Source: a virus. From it: DNA of 35,877 bases. Both the position numbers and the translations under genes were made by a program. The notes beneath the pieces are model-generated. The model was not told the origin of the DNA. It did not search any database and worked only from the letters and a program-made list of their open reading frames with translations. The DNA lies in IMG/VR virus record IMGVR_UViG_3300028735_000018, positions 1 to 35,877 of that record; one strand, given 5' to 3'. Of the stretch, positions 22,906-31,853 are shown one piece after another. Position 1 is the first letter of the stretch; every line of letters starts with the position of its first letter.

Positions 22906-24963
22906 GTGATCGAGCATTTAAGAAATATTCTTGAGAAATACAAAAGGCACTATCAAAAAAAGATTAAACGGGATGGAGAACTATTGGAATGGATAGAATC
23001 TCATCCAAGAGTTAAAGATTTTCGTGACTTGTCATTAAAGGAACAAATTGCTGCGATTATTCATGATGTTGATATTAGGTGCAATAATTCCAAATTAAGA
23101 AAATTTTTATCAATTAACAAGGGATTTGGGTTTTGTGATGTTGCAGGAGCGTCCTGTGAATGTTTGAACAGTTTTTTAAGTCAACGGGCAAAAGAAAACA
23201 TTCAAAAACGCAGTGATTTGGAAAAACAACAAATTAAAGCAAAAACACAGGTTACAAATTTAAAAAAATATGGCAAAGTTCATCATTTTCAAAATCCAAT
23301 TATTCGAGAGAAGATTAAACAAACTAATTTAAAAAAATATGGAGAGGAGTTTGCTTCTAAAAATGAATACATAAAGAAAAAAATAGAAAAAACAGTTGTT
23401 GACAAATATAAGGAAACGCATATTTCAAAAGTGAAAGAGTTTCAAAATAAGAAGAAACAAACAAATTTAAAAAAATATGGTGTTGATCATCATAGTAAAA
23501 ATATTGATATTAAACAAAAAATAATAAAAAACCAAAAACAAACTTTTTTGGAAAAATATGGTGTTGATCACAATTGGAAAGCAAAAATCGTTAGGTATAA
23601 AATTAAACAGACTAATTTAAAAAAATATGGCGTGGAATTTGCTTCTCAATCCACATGTGTTAAACAAAAAAAGAAAAAGAAAACTCAGGAAAAATATGGT
23701 GTGGATACTATTTTTCAAATTCCAGAAATAAAAAACAAAATTATTTCCAAAAATATTAGCAGATATGGTAAGCCATACCCTTTTGGATCTGATATAATTA
23801 AAGAAAAAAGCAAACAAACAAATTTAAAAAAATATGGCACAATATATCCAACGCAAAATTTTAAAGTGAAAGAAAAAATCAGATATAGTAATATAAAAAA
23901 ATATGGTGTGGATCATTATACAAAAAAACACATTAACATGGAAATATTATCAAAAATTAATGACGTTGAATGGTTGAAGCACAATCATCATGATTTGGAA
24001 AAACCTATTTTTCAAATAGCAAATGAAATTGGGGTATCTGCCACTTATTTAACTAAAATTTTTCATGAAAAATCAATCCCTATAAAATTGTTTCAAAAAA
24101 GTGTTAATGAAAAAAATATCACTGATTTTATTAAAACCTTAAATTTATCGTTGGAAACAAATAATAGAACTTTGATCCCTCCTTTGGAGTTGGATATTTT
24201 TGTACCTGAAAAACACTTGGCTATTGAATATTGTGGTTTATATTGGCATTCAGAAACATCAGCAAACAAGCCGGTCAATTATCATTTAAACAAATTAAAA
24301 TTATGTAATGAAAAAAACATTCGGTTGATTACTATATTTTCAGATGAATGGGAAAACAAACAGGAAATTGTTAAAAATAGACTCAAACACATATTGGGAT
24401 TCAGTGATCGCATATGTTTGGCTCGTGAAACAGAAATATATCCCATATCAAGTGAATTGTATAGGTCATTTGTTGATCAACACCACATTCAAGGGTCAAT
24501 TGCTTCCAAAATTAAATTGGGCGCTTTTTATCAAAATCAATTGGTTGCAGCCATGGGATTAGGCGCGAGAAGACGAAACTTGGGAGCAAAAAATTCTGGA
24601 CCAAATGACTATGAAATGTTAAGGTTTTGCACAAAAGGTCATGTGCCAGGCATAGGTGGCAAATTATTCAAATATTTTGTTAGCAACTATTCCCCACATC
24701 AAGTTATAAGTTATGCAGATAGGAGATGGGGTGAAGGAGAATTTTATCGTCATTTGGGATTTGAATTTGTGGAATCCACTGGTCCCAGTTATTTTTATAC
24801 CAATGATTACAAAAAGAGACACAATAGGTTCGCATTTCGTAAAGATGTGATTGTACGAGAGTTAAAAGGCGATGCTAATAAAACTGAATGGGAAAATATG
24901 CAGACATTGGGATATGATCGCATTTGGGATTGTGGAACTAACAAATGGATTTGGAATAGATAA
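22906..24963 (+). CDS. Repeat-type homing endonuclease with ten 23-residue repeats, 685 aa
   Basis: In order: a helical N-terminus, a Cys cluster (FCDVAGASCEC, about 83-93), ten repeats of the KQTNLKKYGVxxxx type with Tyr-Gly spaced exactly 23 residues (once 27), a helix-turn-helix-like segment (FQIANEIGVSATYLTKIF), a Vsr/PD-(D/E)XK nuclease core (PPLELDIFVPEKHLAIEYCG, LYWHSE, then RLITIFSDEW), and a GNAT-like C-terminal domain (MLRFCTKGHVPGIGGKLFKY, SYADRRWGEGEFYRHLGFEF) ending YDRIWDCG. The start is a GTG at 22906 with no good ribosome site, so it is uncertain. It is inserted between two divergent gene blocks, directly beside a tnpB remnant. Confidence 0.85.
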   Translation: MIEHLRNILEKYKRHYQKKIKRDGELLEWIESHPRVKDFRDLSLKEQIAAIIHDVDIRCNNSKLRKFLSINKGFGFCDVAGASCECLNSFLSQRAKENIQKRSDLEKQQIKAKTQVTNLKKYGKVHHFQNPIIREKIKQTNLKKYGEEFASKNEYIKKKIEKTVVDKYKETHISKVKEFQNKKKQTNLKKYGVDHHSKNIDIKQKIIKNQKQTFLEKYGVDHNWKAKIVRYKIKQTNLKKYGVEFASQSTCVKQKKKKKTQEKYGVDTIFQIPEIKNKIISKNISRYGKPYPFGSDIIKEKSKQTNLKKYGTIYPTQNFKVKEKIRYSNIKKYGVDHYTKKHINMEILSKINDVEWLKHNHHDLEKPIFQIANEIGVSATYLTKIFHEKSIPIKLFQKSVNEKNITDFIKTLNLSLETNNRTLIPPLELDIFVPEKHLAIEYCGLYWHSETSANKPVNYHLNKLKLCNEKNIRLITIFSDEWENKQEIVKNRLKHILGFSDRICLARETEIYPISSELYRSFVDQHHIQGSIASKIKLGAFYQNQLVAAMGLGARRRNLGAKNSGPNDYEMLRFCTKGHVPGIGGKLFKYFVSNYSPHQVISYADRRWGEGEFYRHLGFEFVESTGPSYFYTNDYKKRHNRFAFRKDVIVRELKGDANKTEWENMQTLGYDRIWDCGTNKWIWNR

Positions 24964-24974
24964 GTAAATGCATA

Positions 24975-25775
24975 ATGGCAGATAAATATCTTTACTTTAA
25001 TCCAATACAAGTTTGGTTAGTTCAAAGCAATCGAGGAGCACCCAATAAAAATATGTCGGCCAATGATGTTGATTTCAAGCTCTATAAGGGAGCAGCAAAT
25101 GAAATGGATTTCATAATAAGAAATCTTGACCGCAAGCCCATTCCTCTGATGGGAAAAAATTTAATCATTACTATTATCAATGATTACAACAATGAAGTGG
25201 TTATTCAAAAGCCCTTGCAAATACGAGATCCTTACAAAGGCCAAGCAGTTGCTAGAATAACTCCCGCCGAATTAGCTGAATTGGATGTGGGTTATTATCG
25301 TTATACTGTTTTAATGGTTAATGAAGATGGTTGGGAAACATTGCTCTACACTGATATGGATCAGCGGGCCCGTGGTTTCTTTGAATTGCGCGACGGTGCT
25401 CTGCCACCGCCTCGCTTGCCTAGAGTTCTTCCTGGCGTGGATTTTTTACCTTTCATGCTTGATGACGACCCCCCTACAACAGTTTATATTTCGTCCTCTG
25501 TTCCCGGTGATGCCCTTTTGGATTTAACTGACTCTCTAATGACTTATGCGGTTTATTTGAATAATTGGTATGGTAAGTTAACAGTTCAAGCCACTTTGGA
25601 AGCAACTCCTCCGTCTGAATTTGAAAGTTGGATCATACTCAGTGAAAAGGAATATGTGAATTTCACTGGCATTGATTGGAATAACATTGAAGGCAATTAC
25701 ACCTGGATTCGTTTTGTTTATGAAAATAATATTGCCAACGAAGGTGAATTTACCAAAGTTCTGTTTAAAAATTGA
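24975..25775 (+). CDS. Tail/baseplate structural protein, 266 aa
   Basis: The N-terminal domain (DFKLYKGAANEMDFIIRNLD, then GKNLIITIINDYNNEVVIQK, then DVGYYRYTVLMVNEDGWETL) resembles the BppU-like beta-sandwich found at the start of phage baseplate and fibre proteins. A Pro-rich linker (DGALPPPRLPRVLPG) is followed by a second beta-sandwich (LTVQATLEATPPSEF). It is probably a virion component. The ATG lies 11 bases after the endonuclease stop, and the gene opens the plus-strand replication block. Confidence 0.75.
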   Translation: MADKYLYFNPIQVWLVQSNRGAPNKNMSANDVDFKLYKGAANEMDFIIRNLDRKPIPLMGKNLIITIINDYNNEVVIQKPLQIRDPYKGQAVARITPAELAELDVGYYRYTVLMVNEDGWETLLYTDMDQRARGFFELRDGALPPPRLPRVLPGVDFLPFMLDDDPPTTVYISSSVPGDALLDLTDSLMTYAVYLNNWYGKLTVQATLEATPPSEFESWIILSEKEYVNFTGIDWNNIEGNYTWIRFVYENNIANEGEFTKVLFKN

Positions 25776-25805
25776 CTGTTGCTGCTTGAAAACATAGAAT
25801 GAACT

Positions 25806-26831
25806 ATGAATTCTGCAGATTTTTTATTGGATTGGATTCGTAGTCATTTGCCACGAACCAAAGCACATGCCAAGGGTTGGTTGGGATTCAATGCCGTTTG
25901 CTGCCACCATCGAGGTGAGAGAAATGACGTCAGAGGCAGAGGTAACATATTGTTTACCAATGTGGGGTTTTCCTATAATTGTTTTAATTGTGGTTTCAAA
26001 ACTGGTTGGGAATTGGGTCGCCAGCTCAGTGGTAAAAACAAGCAACTTTTGAGTTGGTTTGGTGCTTCCCAAGAAGAAGTGAAAACATTGGCATTCAAAT
26101 GCTGGCAGTTAGCCCAACAGATTGCCCCCGAAGAAAACAAGGAAGTTGAGAAAAACGATTTTGTTTTGGATTTTGAATCAGTGGAATTGCCCAAAGGATC
26201 CAGAAATTTCACATATTGGCAATCAATTAACAATCCAGGATTCTCTCCAGTTATGGAGTATGTGAAGTCTAGAAATTTTAAAATCAACAGTGACAATTTG
26301 TATTGGACCGATATGCCAGGCGAGTGGTCGTTCAATACCAGAGTTACGCTTCCCATTGTGTTTAAAAATCAAATCATAGGATATGTATCTAGGTCCATAG
26401 TACCGGGAGTAAAATATGTGAAAGAAACCGGTAATAATACCAATGTACTTTTCAACTCCAACGTGTTGTACAAGCATCAAAGAAAATGGGTGTGTGTTGT
26501 GGAAGGCGCATTTGATGCTTTGGCAATTGATGGGGTGGCAGTTTTGAAAAATTCTATGAGCCCAGAACAAGCCAAGTGGATTGAAGATTCGGGACAAACT
26601 CCTATTTTGGTTCCAGATCGAGACAAAGGTTCAAGAACACTTGTGGAGCAAGCTTTGAGTTTGGGCTGGCATGTTTCCATTCCCACGGAAACATATTGGG
26701 AATATGATATAAAGGATGTGGCTGATGCGGCAAAAAGATATGGAAGAATATACACGTTAAGGAGTATATTGGAATCTGCGTCGGATAATAAGTTATATAT
26801 TACAACAATTGCAAAAAAATATTGCGGGTGA
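25806..26831 (+). CDS. DNA primase, T4 gp61-like, 341 aa
   Basis: The N-terminal zinc ribbon has CCHH (residues 32-35) and CFNC (59-62). The TOPRIM domain is VCVVEGAFDALAIDG with E233, then ILVPDRDKGS with D271-x-D273. The length matches gp61. It makes RNA primers on the lagging strand together with the hexameric helicase encoded next. The stop overlaps the region just before the helicase start, as in a coupled primase-helicase pair. Confidence 0.93.
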   Translation: MNSADFLLDWIRSHLPRTKAHAKGWLGFNAVCCHHRGERNDVRGRGNILFTNVGFSYNCFNCGFKTGWELGRQLSGKNKQLLSWFGASQEEVKTLAFKCWQLAQQIAPEENKEVEKNDFVLDFESVELPKGSRNFTYWQSINNPGFSPVMEYVKSRNFKINSDNLYWTDMPGEWSFNTRVTLPIVFKNQIIGYVSRSIVPGVKYVKETGNNTNVLFNSNVLYKHQRKWVCVVEGAFDALAIDGVAVLKNSMSPEQAKWIEDSGQTPILVPDRDKGSRTLVEQALSLGWHVSIPTETYWEYDIKDVADAAKRYGRIYTLRSILESASDNKLYITTIAKKYCG

Positions 26832-26836
26832 AAAAA

Positions 26837-28258
26837 ATGCAAATCAAGTATAATACAGAAGTTCAAAAGTTTTTGATTTCGTTTATGTTGAGTAACCCAG
26901 ATGCTTTTGCACGATGCCAAGCTATTTTGAATCCAACGTATTTTGAAGGAAGATTCAGAAAATCAGTGAGATATCTATTGGATTATGCTCAGGAATACAG
27001 AAAGGTTCCATTGCATGAAGATGTGAATGCTCGGTTTCAATTGGATTTTGAAAAGATTCATACCAATGATGAGAGGGATATAAAGGCTTTTTTGGATACA
27101 GTTGAAAGCTTTTGCCGACACAAAGCTATTGAAGCAGTGATTCATTCAGGTCCTGAAATGTTAGAGAAGGATGAATATGGTGACCTGGAAAAGAAAATCA
27201 AAGACGCGCTTTTAATATCTCTTCAAAATGATTTGGGCACGGATTATCTTTCAAATCCCAAACAGAGATTGATCTCATTGCGTGATAGAAACAATATGGT
27301 AAGCACGGGTTGGCGAGATGTTGATCGAAAATTGTATGGTGGTTTGAATAGGGGCGAGATCACACTTTTTGCCGGTTCATCCGGTGCTGGCAAATCTCTT
27401 TTCCTACAAAATATTTCATTGAATTGGTTGGGTATGGGTTTGAATGTGATTTATATAACTTGTGAATTGTCAGAGGCCCTAACTGCCATGAGAGTGGATA
27501 GCATGATAACTGGTATTTCCACTAAGGAATTGCTTAGAAAGTTGGATGACGTGGAATTGAAGTTAAAGCTCAAAGCCAAAAACTATGGCAGATTACAGAT
27601 CAAGTATCTACCCCCGGGCACCACAGCCAATGGCATCAAGGCTTATATGAAAGAATTTGAAATTCAAACCAATATCAAACCCGATGCATTGGTAGTTGAC
27701 TATTTGGATCTTCTGTATCCCAATAACAGTCGAATCAATCCAACTGATTTGTTTGTAAAGGACAAATTTGTAACTGAAGAGCTGAGAGCATTGGCGGTGG
27801 AAAGCAATGTTTTGTGTGTATCAGCTTCGCAGTTGAATAGATCGGCAATTCAAGAAATGGATCATGATCAATCAATGATTGCTGGCGGCATATCCAAAAT
27901 CAACACAGCGGACAACGTGTTGACCATTTACACATCCGATGCAATGAGACAGCGAGGCGAATATAGATTACAGTTTCTAAAGACTAGAAGCTCTTCAGGT
28001 GTGGGATCAAAGATTAATTTGAACTTTGACATTGGGAGTTTGAGAATTTTTGATGCAGAGCAGGGCGATGCTGATGACAGTTCCTCGTCATCCTCAAACC
28101 CTTCTCCAGTGTCCACGTCTCTGGGTTTGAATAGAACCAGCGTGAGAGTTGATACTAAATCAGAAAGTAACAACGCAAATGAAGAAAATGCGCCAAAAAC
28201 TAACACGGTCAAGCACTTTACCGGGTTGAAGGACATTATGAACAAAATTAAATCATAA
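26837..28258 (+). CDS. Replicative DNA helicase, T4 gp41/DnaB-like, 473 aa
   Basis: The N-terminal helical primase-interacting domain is followed by a RecA-type ATPase. The Walker A is AGSSGAGKSLFLQNI (about 180-187), the H1a-type Glu is in VIYITCELSEALTAMR, the Walker B is ALVVDYLDLL, and a helicase motif H3/H4 is CVSASQLNRSAIQEM. The C-terminus is a Ser-rich acidic tail. I chose the ATG at 26837. A GTG at 26828 and a TTG at 26822 also fit the frame, but they lie within or against the end of the primase gene. The T4-like replisome is confirmed by the primase immediately upstream. Confidence 0.95.
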   Translation: MQIKYNTEVQKFLISFMLSNPDAFARCQAILNPTYFEGRFRKSVRYLLDYAQEYRKVPLHEDVNARFQLDFEKIHTNDERDIKAFLDTVESFCRHKAIEAVIHSGPEMLEKDEYGDLEKKIKDALLISLQNDLGTDYLSNPKQRLISLRDRNNMVSTGWRDVDRKLYGGLNRGEITLFAGSSGAGKSLFLQNISLNWLGMGLNVIYITCELSEALTAMRVDSMITGISTKELLRKLDDVELKLKLKAKNYGRLQIKYLPPGTTANGIKAYMKEFEIQTNIKPDALVVDYLDLLYPNNSRINPTDLFVKDKFVTEELRALAVESNVLCVSASQLNRSAIQEMDHDQSMIAGGISKINTADNVLTIYTSDAMRQRGEYRLQFLKTRSSSGVGSKINLNFDIGSLRIFDAEQGDADDSSSSSSNPSPVSTSLGLNRTSVRVDTKSESNNANEENAPKTNTVKHFTGLKDIMNKIKS

Positions 28259-28299
28259 TGAAACGCTAAATATATGGTAAATTGTGGTCCAAAAGAAAA

Positions 28300-28584
28300 A
28301 TGAAATTAAATCAGGATATTATATCGGCTCTTAAGATTGTCAATGAATGCGTGGGTGTTGAAGAACCTAGTCATATCTCAATGTATGAAAGTGCTACACA
28401 ACCCACTGCACTTGATAGAGATAAAAGAATGGAAGAATTGGTTAGTCGTTTGCTTGAATATGCTGAAATGTTAATCAGCTTTAGAAGTGACGCTTCAAAT
28501 CATGACCAAGCTGTGTTGGAAGAGGCAATAAGATATAATATTGGTTCTGACATACAGAATTTAATTGAAGAGTTTAAAAAATGA
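28300..28584 (+). CDS. Small hypothetical protein, 94 aa
   Basis: A helical acidic protein starting MKLNQDIISALKIVNECVGV. The ATG at 28300 is preferred over the TTG six codons upstream. GCTAAATA at 28265-28272 lies about 28 bases before it and could be a degenerate late promoter. The stop overlaps the next gene. No family is recognised. Confidence 0.6.
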   Translation: MKLNQDIISALKIVNECVGVEEPSHISMYESATQPTALDRDKRMEELVSRLLEYAEMLISFRSDASNHDQAVLEEAIRYNIGSDIQNLIEEFKK

Positions 28585-28844
28585 AACCCATATCGCCTCC
28601 CACTAAAAAAATCATTGATGAACTTTTTGAGCTTATTCCTGAAAGAAACAAAGACAAGATTGTTGAACAACGAGCACATCATATTATTGTATCAGCGATA
28701 AATTTCATTAAATCATTAAATGAAAACTATTCTCAAGAAGATGCCGAGGAGTTAACTCGAAAGTTTTTAGTAGCGATCAAAAGTCAGGAGCCTCGCCGCT
28801 TTTCCAACAAACTTAAAAATCTAAAAAAGGACGATGACAAATGA
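28581..28844 (+). CDS. Small hypothetical protein, 87 aa
   Basis: A Lys/Glu-rich helical protein starting MKPISPPTKKIIDELFELIP. It overlaps both neighbours by four bases (ATGA-type junctions), so it is co-translated with them. No domain is recognised. Confidence 0.65.
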   Translation: MKPISPPTKKIIDELFELIPERNKDKIVEQRAHHIIVSAINFIKSLNENYSQEDAEELTRKFLVAIKSQEPRRFSNKLKNLKKDDDK

Positions 28845-29539
28845 CCAAGACGCTTGTGGAGATATGGCGTGATAGAAACAAGCCTTTGCTTTCTGAGCGA
28901 GGGTTGACGCTTATTCTGCGTGAACGTGGCTTAAGCGATACTGAAATCAAGCAGATATTAAAAGAAATATCTTTCAAAGACTTAGTTAATAAATCACGTA
29001 CACTCACAAAGAAAACCGCGGGTGCAGCTAAGTCGGCGATTGGTGCACTGAATATAGCATCAGGCAAGCTCACTGGCAAAGCATTTGAAATGAAGGCCAC
29101 TTCCAAATGGAAAAAATATGCAGCAGGTGCCGGTTTCAAATGGGATAGTGTTGCTGCTGAAGAATTTTTGGAATGGCTGGAATCCACTTATGAAATGCCT
29201 GATTTTCTAATAGATAACCTTGAACTAAATGGCGACAAGTTGGTTAATTTGGCAGAAAGAGATGCTTGGTTAACAAAACAAGGCGTTGAATCTCTATTGA
29301 AACAAGTTGCCAAAGAAGAATTCAAATATCAACAAAGCCAGGGTCGCTATGGAAAAACCGCTAAACATAGATACGACGATTCAGGCACTGATACACAGAA
29401 AGAATTTAAAAGAACTTTTTTGAAAACAATAAAGGATCTTGGTATTGAAGATGACGTGGCTGCGAAGTTGAATAAACGCCTGATACAGAATCCAGAATAT
29501 TTAAATCAACTTTTGAATAGAGTTTTAAAATCATCATAG
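28841..29539 (+). CDS. Hypothetical protein, 232 aa
   Basis: The N-terminus MTKTLVEIWRDRNKPLLSER has an early LVE and resembles a short leader. It is followed by a Lys/Ala-rich stretch with a mildly hydrophobic helix (TAGAAKSAIGALNIASGKLT) and a helical C-terminal half (AEEFLEWLESTYEMPDFLID onward). There is no catalytic signature. It lies directly before the ligase-nucleotidyltransferase pair. A packaged internal protein is one possibility. Confidence 0.65.
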   Translation: MTKTLVEIWRDRNKPLLSERGLTLILRERGLSDTEIKQILKEISFKDLVNKSRTLTKKTAGAAKSAIGALNIASGKLTGKAFEMKATSKWKKYAAGAGFKWDSVAAEEFLEWLESTYEMPDFLIDNLELNGDKLVNLAERDAWLTKQGVESLLKQVAKEEFKYQQSQGRYGKTAKHRYDDSGTDTQKEFKRTFLKTIKDLGIEDDVAAKLNKRLIQNPEYLNQLLNRVLKSS

Positions 29540-29550
29540 GTTTTCATAGT

Positions 29551-29601
29551 TATGAAAGTATATGAAAGTAAGTTATGAAAGCGAAATATAAAAGATGAAA
29601 G
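29551..29601 (+). repeat. Direct repeats of TATGAAAG(TA) before the ligase gene
   Basis: TATGAAAGTA occurs twice in tandem (29551-29570), then TATGAAAG at 29574-29581 and GATGAAAG at 29594-29601, the last one containing the start codon of the ligase gene. The stretch separates the two genes and holds no Shine-Dalgarno. It could be an operator or the result of slippage. Confidence 0.5.
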
Positions 29602-31043
29602 CCCTGACAATATTACTTGAAGTTGGAAGCATGCCTCATTTGGAAGATTTGGGAGTTTCTGATTTTTTAAAGGCTGTCGAGCTTGTTAATAAAATGACAG
29701 TAACAGAAAAACTGGACGGTGCTAATCTTGCATTTGGATTTGATGAGAAAGGTGAGTTTTTCACATCCAGAGAAGCCAAGGGCGGTAAACGTTTTTATTC
29801 AGTGGATGACTATGGTAAAAAGTTTTGGGAAGTGGGATTTAAAGCTGCTCATTTGGCTTTGGAAAAAGTAGCACCAAAAATCAAACTATCAGGTGCAATG
29901 AGAGCGGGCGACATTGTCAACTGTGAAGTGCTTTTTGGCGCTATGCCCAATACTGTGCCTTATTCAGGGGACAGCAATCAAATCATATTCTTACATGCAT
30001 TGGATGGCAGTCCAAATATAGAAGCATTACACGAATTGCTGGATAATAAAAAAGTCACAGTAGCATTAAAAGATGTACCTTACACTGAAGATGGTAAGAA
30101 CATATTGTATAAACCACAATCCTATACATGGCGGTTTGTTAAAGTTCCTTCAGTGGATCCCAAATTAATTTCCAAAGCATTTGCTGAAAAACAGTTGGCT
30201 TATAAAATTCAAGAGTTGAAACAGATAATCAGCGAACCTTCGGGAATTTTAAATTTTTCAAATTTGGAAGTGATGAGCTTGCCTTTAAATAAACGTCCCG
30301 AATCAATTGAAAAACACAAATGGCAAATGGTTCTTTCTGAAATCAAACAAAAAAGAAAAGAATTAAGCCAAAGAATTGATGCTCTCAAATTGGATATCAA
30401 GGATCAATTGCTCAATGATTTGGTTAGAAATGTTTCCAGTGCATTTGGGCCTGATGTGCGAGATGGTGGTTGGATTGAAGGTCTAGTTTTTAGAGATCCA
30501 GACACCGGGGAAATGTTTAAATTGATTGACAAGAATGTTTTTACAATGTTCAACAAATTCAATTGGCAAATGAGAAAATTGCTTAAAGACTCTGGAGGCA
30601 ATCGTCTTAGAAGTTTATTGGGTAAAATGTATTTGAGAATGGCCGATGCCATCGGTCATCCCAAGCTTGCGTCTTCAGCAAGCAAGCGATATGTTCAAAG
30701 CTTGGGTGATTCATCAGAGGAGATTTTGAAAAACCTAAGCAATGGTGTGGATTTGGAAGCAACTAAAGCCACTTGGTTGGAAATTCTAGACAAGTCCCAA
30801 AAGATTGCACAGCGAGTGTTTGATTGGTATGAAGAGAACAAGAACAAAATGACCAAAACTGTTCAAGTGGGTCCAAAATCCTATGAAATGAAATATGAGG
30901 GAGCAGTGGATGCCAATACCAAACAGACTTTTGCTACGATATTTGAAGAAATAAAAGAAATCAAAGCAGCGGTAAAGGCTGCAAAAACGCCAGCTCAATT
31001 GGTAGGACTTTTAGTTAAGCCGGAGCATTTGAATGTTGATTAG
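29595..31043 (+). CDS. ATP-dependent nucleic-acid ligase (RNA-ligase-like), 482 aa
   Basis: It carries the nucleotidyltransferase/ligase motifs in order: motif I TEKLDGANLAF with the adenylated Lys39, an Arg in FFTSREAKGG, motif III IVNCEVLFGAM (E111), motif IV WIEGLVFRDP (E295), and motif V EMFKLIDKNVF (Lys309/Lys313). This suggests a DNA or RNA ligase, and the KLDGAN motif and small size favour an RNA-ligase-like enzyme. About 165 further residues follow. The N-terminus MKALTILLEVGSM has an (L/I)xE-type site. The stop overlaps the nucleotidyltransferase start (31033), so the two are coupled. Confidence 0.85.
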   Translation: MKALTILLEVGSMPHLEDLGVSDFLKAVELVNKMTVTEKLDGANLAFGFDEKGEFFTSREAKGGKRFYSVDDYGKKFWEVGFKAAHLALEKVAPKIKLSGAMRAGDIVNCEVLFGAMPNTVPYSGDSNQIIFLHALDGSPNIEALHELLDNKKVTVALKDVPYTEDGKNILYKPQSYTWRFVKVPSVDPKLISKAFAEKQLAYKIQELKQIISEPSGILNFSNLEVMSLPLNKRPESIEKHKWQMVLSEIKQKRKELSQRIDALKLDIKDQLLNDLVRNVSSAFGPDVRDGGWIEGLVFRDPDTGEMFKLIDKNVFTMFNKFNWQMRKLLKDSGGNRLRSLLGKMYLRMADAIGHPKLASSASKRYVQSLGDSSEEILKNLSNGVDLEATKATWLEILDKSQKIAQRVFDWYEENKNKMTKTVQVGPKSYEMKYEGAVDANTKQTFATIFEEIKEIKAAVKAAKTPAQLVGLLVKPEHLNVD

Positions 31044-31845
31044 AGAATTGCTGCTTGAAGGTGGTAAAGTATTTGATGACGTTGGTAGTATTCATCAATC
31101 AGAAGTGTTGCCTACATTGCGTGAGTTGGAAAATCGCACTGGATTAAAAAATCTAAAAGACCACATGCTTGGATCCACTGGTAAAAAGCAATTTTCTGGA
31201 GACATTGATCTCTCGGTTGACATGCCCGCTGATGAATTAAAGCAACTATTAAAGCAAACGTTCGGCAATGCTGTAAAACAACATGGAAACACAATACACG
31301 TGATGTTTCCCATTGCATCCTATGATCCTCAAAAAGATTTGGATCAAGCAATTGCTCAAGGCAGACGCAGAACTGGGTTCATACAGGTGGATTTTATGCT
31401 GGGAGACGCAGATTGGAATAAGAAATATTTTTATCATTCTCAATCATCAAAAATTCCCGGCAAATACCGCAATATACTTTTGGCGAATGTTGCCGCAGCA
31501 TTGAGAAAAACAAAAGACAAAGGAGATTATATTGAAACATTGGGATATGTGTTTTCCCCTAAGGAAGGGTTGAGTCTCCGTAAACGAATTCAGAAAAAAG
31601 GTCAAGCTAAGAAAACTGATGAAGTTTTAAACTCCACAACCGATTTGAATGAAATTGCTAAGAAGTTATTGGGAGATGCAGCCAAGGCGTCGGATTTGGA
31701 AAATGTTGAAACTCTCGCTGCTGCAATTCAAAAATATTTGCCTCATCAAGCAGATGCAATATTTTCCAACTTTGCCAATAATGAAATCACATCAGATCAT
31801 TTGGATTTGGAATGGCCTCAACCAATCAAACGTGCAATTGGCTAA
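31033..31845 (+). CDS. Pol-beta-fold nucleotidyltransferase, 270 aa
   Basis: The motif MLGSTGKKQFSGDIDLSVD holds the helix-turn GS (47-48) and DxD (D57, D59). The third acidic residue is D120 in FIQVDFMLGD. Together these are the active site of the nucleotidyltransferase superfamily. A helical C-terminal part follows. The substrate is unknown: it could add nucleotides to RNA or DNA ends or act like an MNT-type enzyme. Coupling to the ligase (11-base overlap) suggests a joint repair reaction. The N-terminus MLIRELLLEGG is a candidate leader with an LLE site. Confidence 0.85.
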   Translation: MLIRELLLEGGKVFDDVGSIHQSEVLPTLRELENRTGLKNLKDHMLGSTGKKQFSGDIDLSVDMPADELKQLLKQTFGNAVKQHGNTIHVMFPIASYDPQKDLDQAIAQGRRRTGFIQVDFMLGDADWNKKYFYHSQSSKIPGKYRNILLANVAAALRKTKDKGDYIETLGYVFSPKEGLSLRKRIQKKGQAKKTDEVLNSTTDLNEIAKKLLGDAAKASDLENVETLAAAIQKYLPHQADAIFSNFANNEITSDHLDLEWPQPIKRAIG

Positions 31846-31853
31846 ATAACTCT

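Noticed and set aside
23250-23960. CRISPR-like repeats of about 69 bases
   Set aside because: The periodicity comes from a 23-codon protein repeat in one open frame. There are no identical repeats separated by unique spacers.
31812-31853. An upstream start for the 370-residue protein
   Set aside because: The extra residues come from a frame inside the nucleotidyltransferase gene. The ATG at 31854 is the better start and gives a leader like those of its neighbours.
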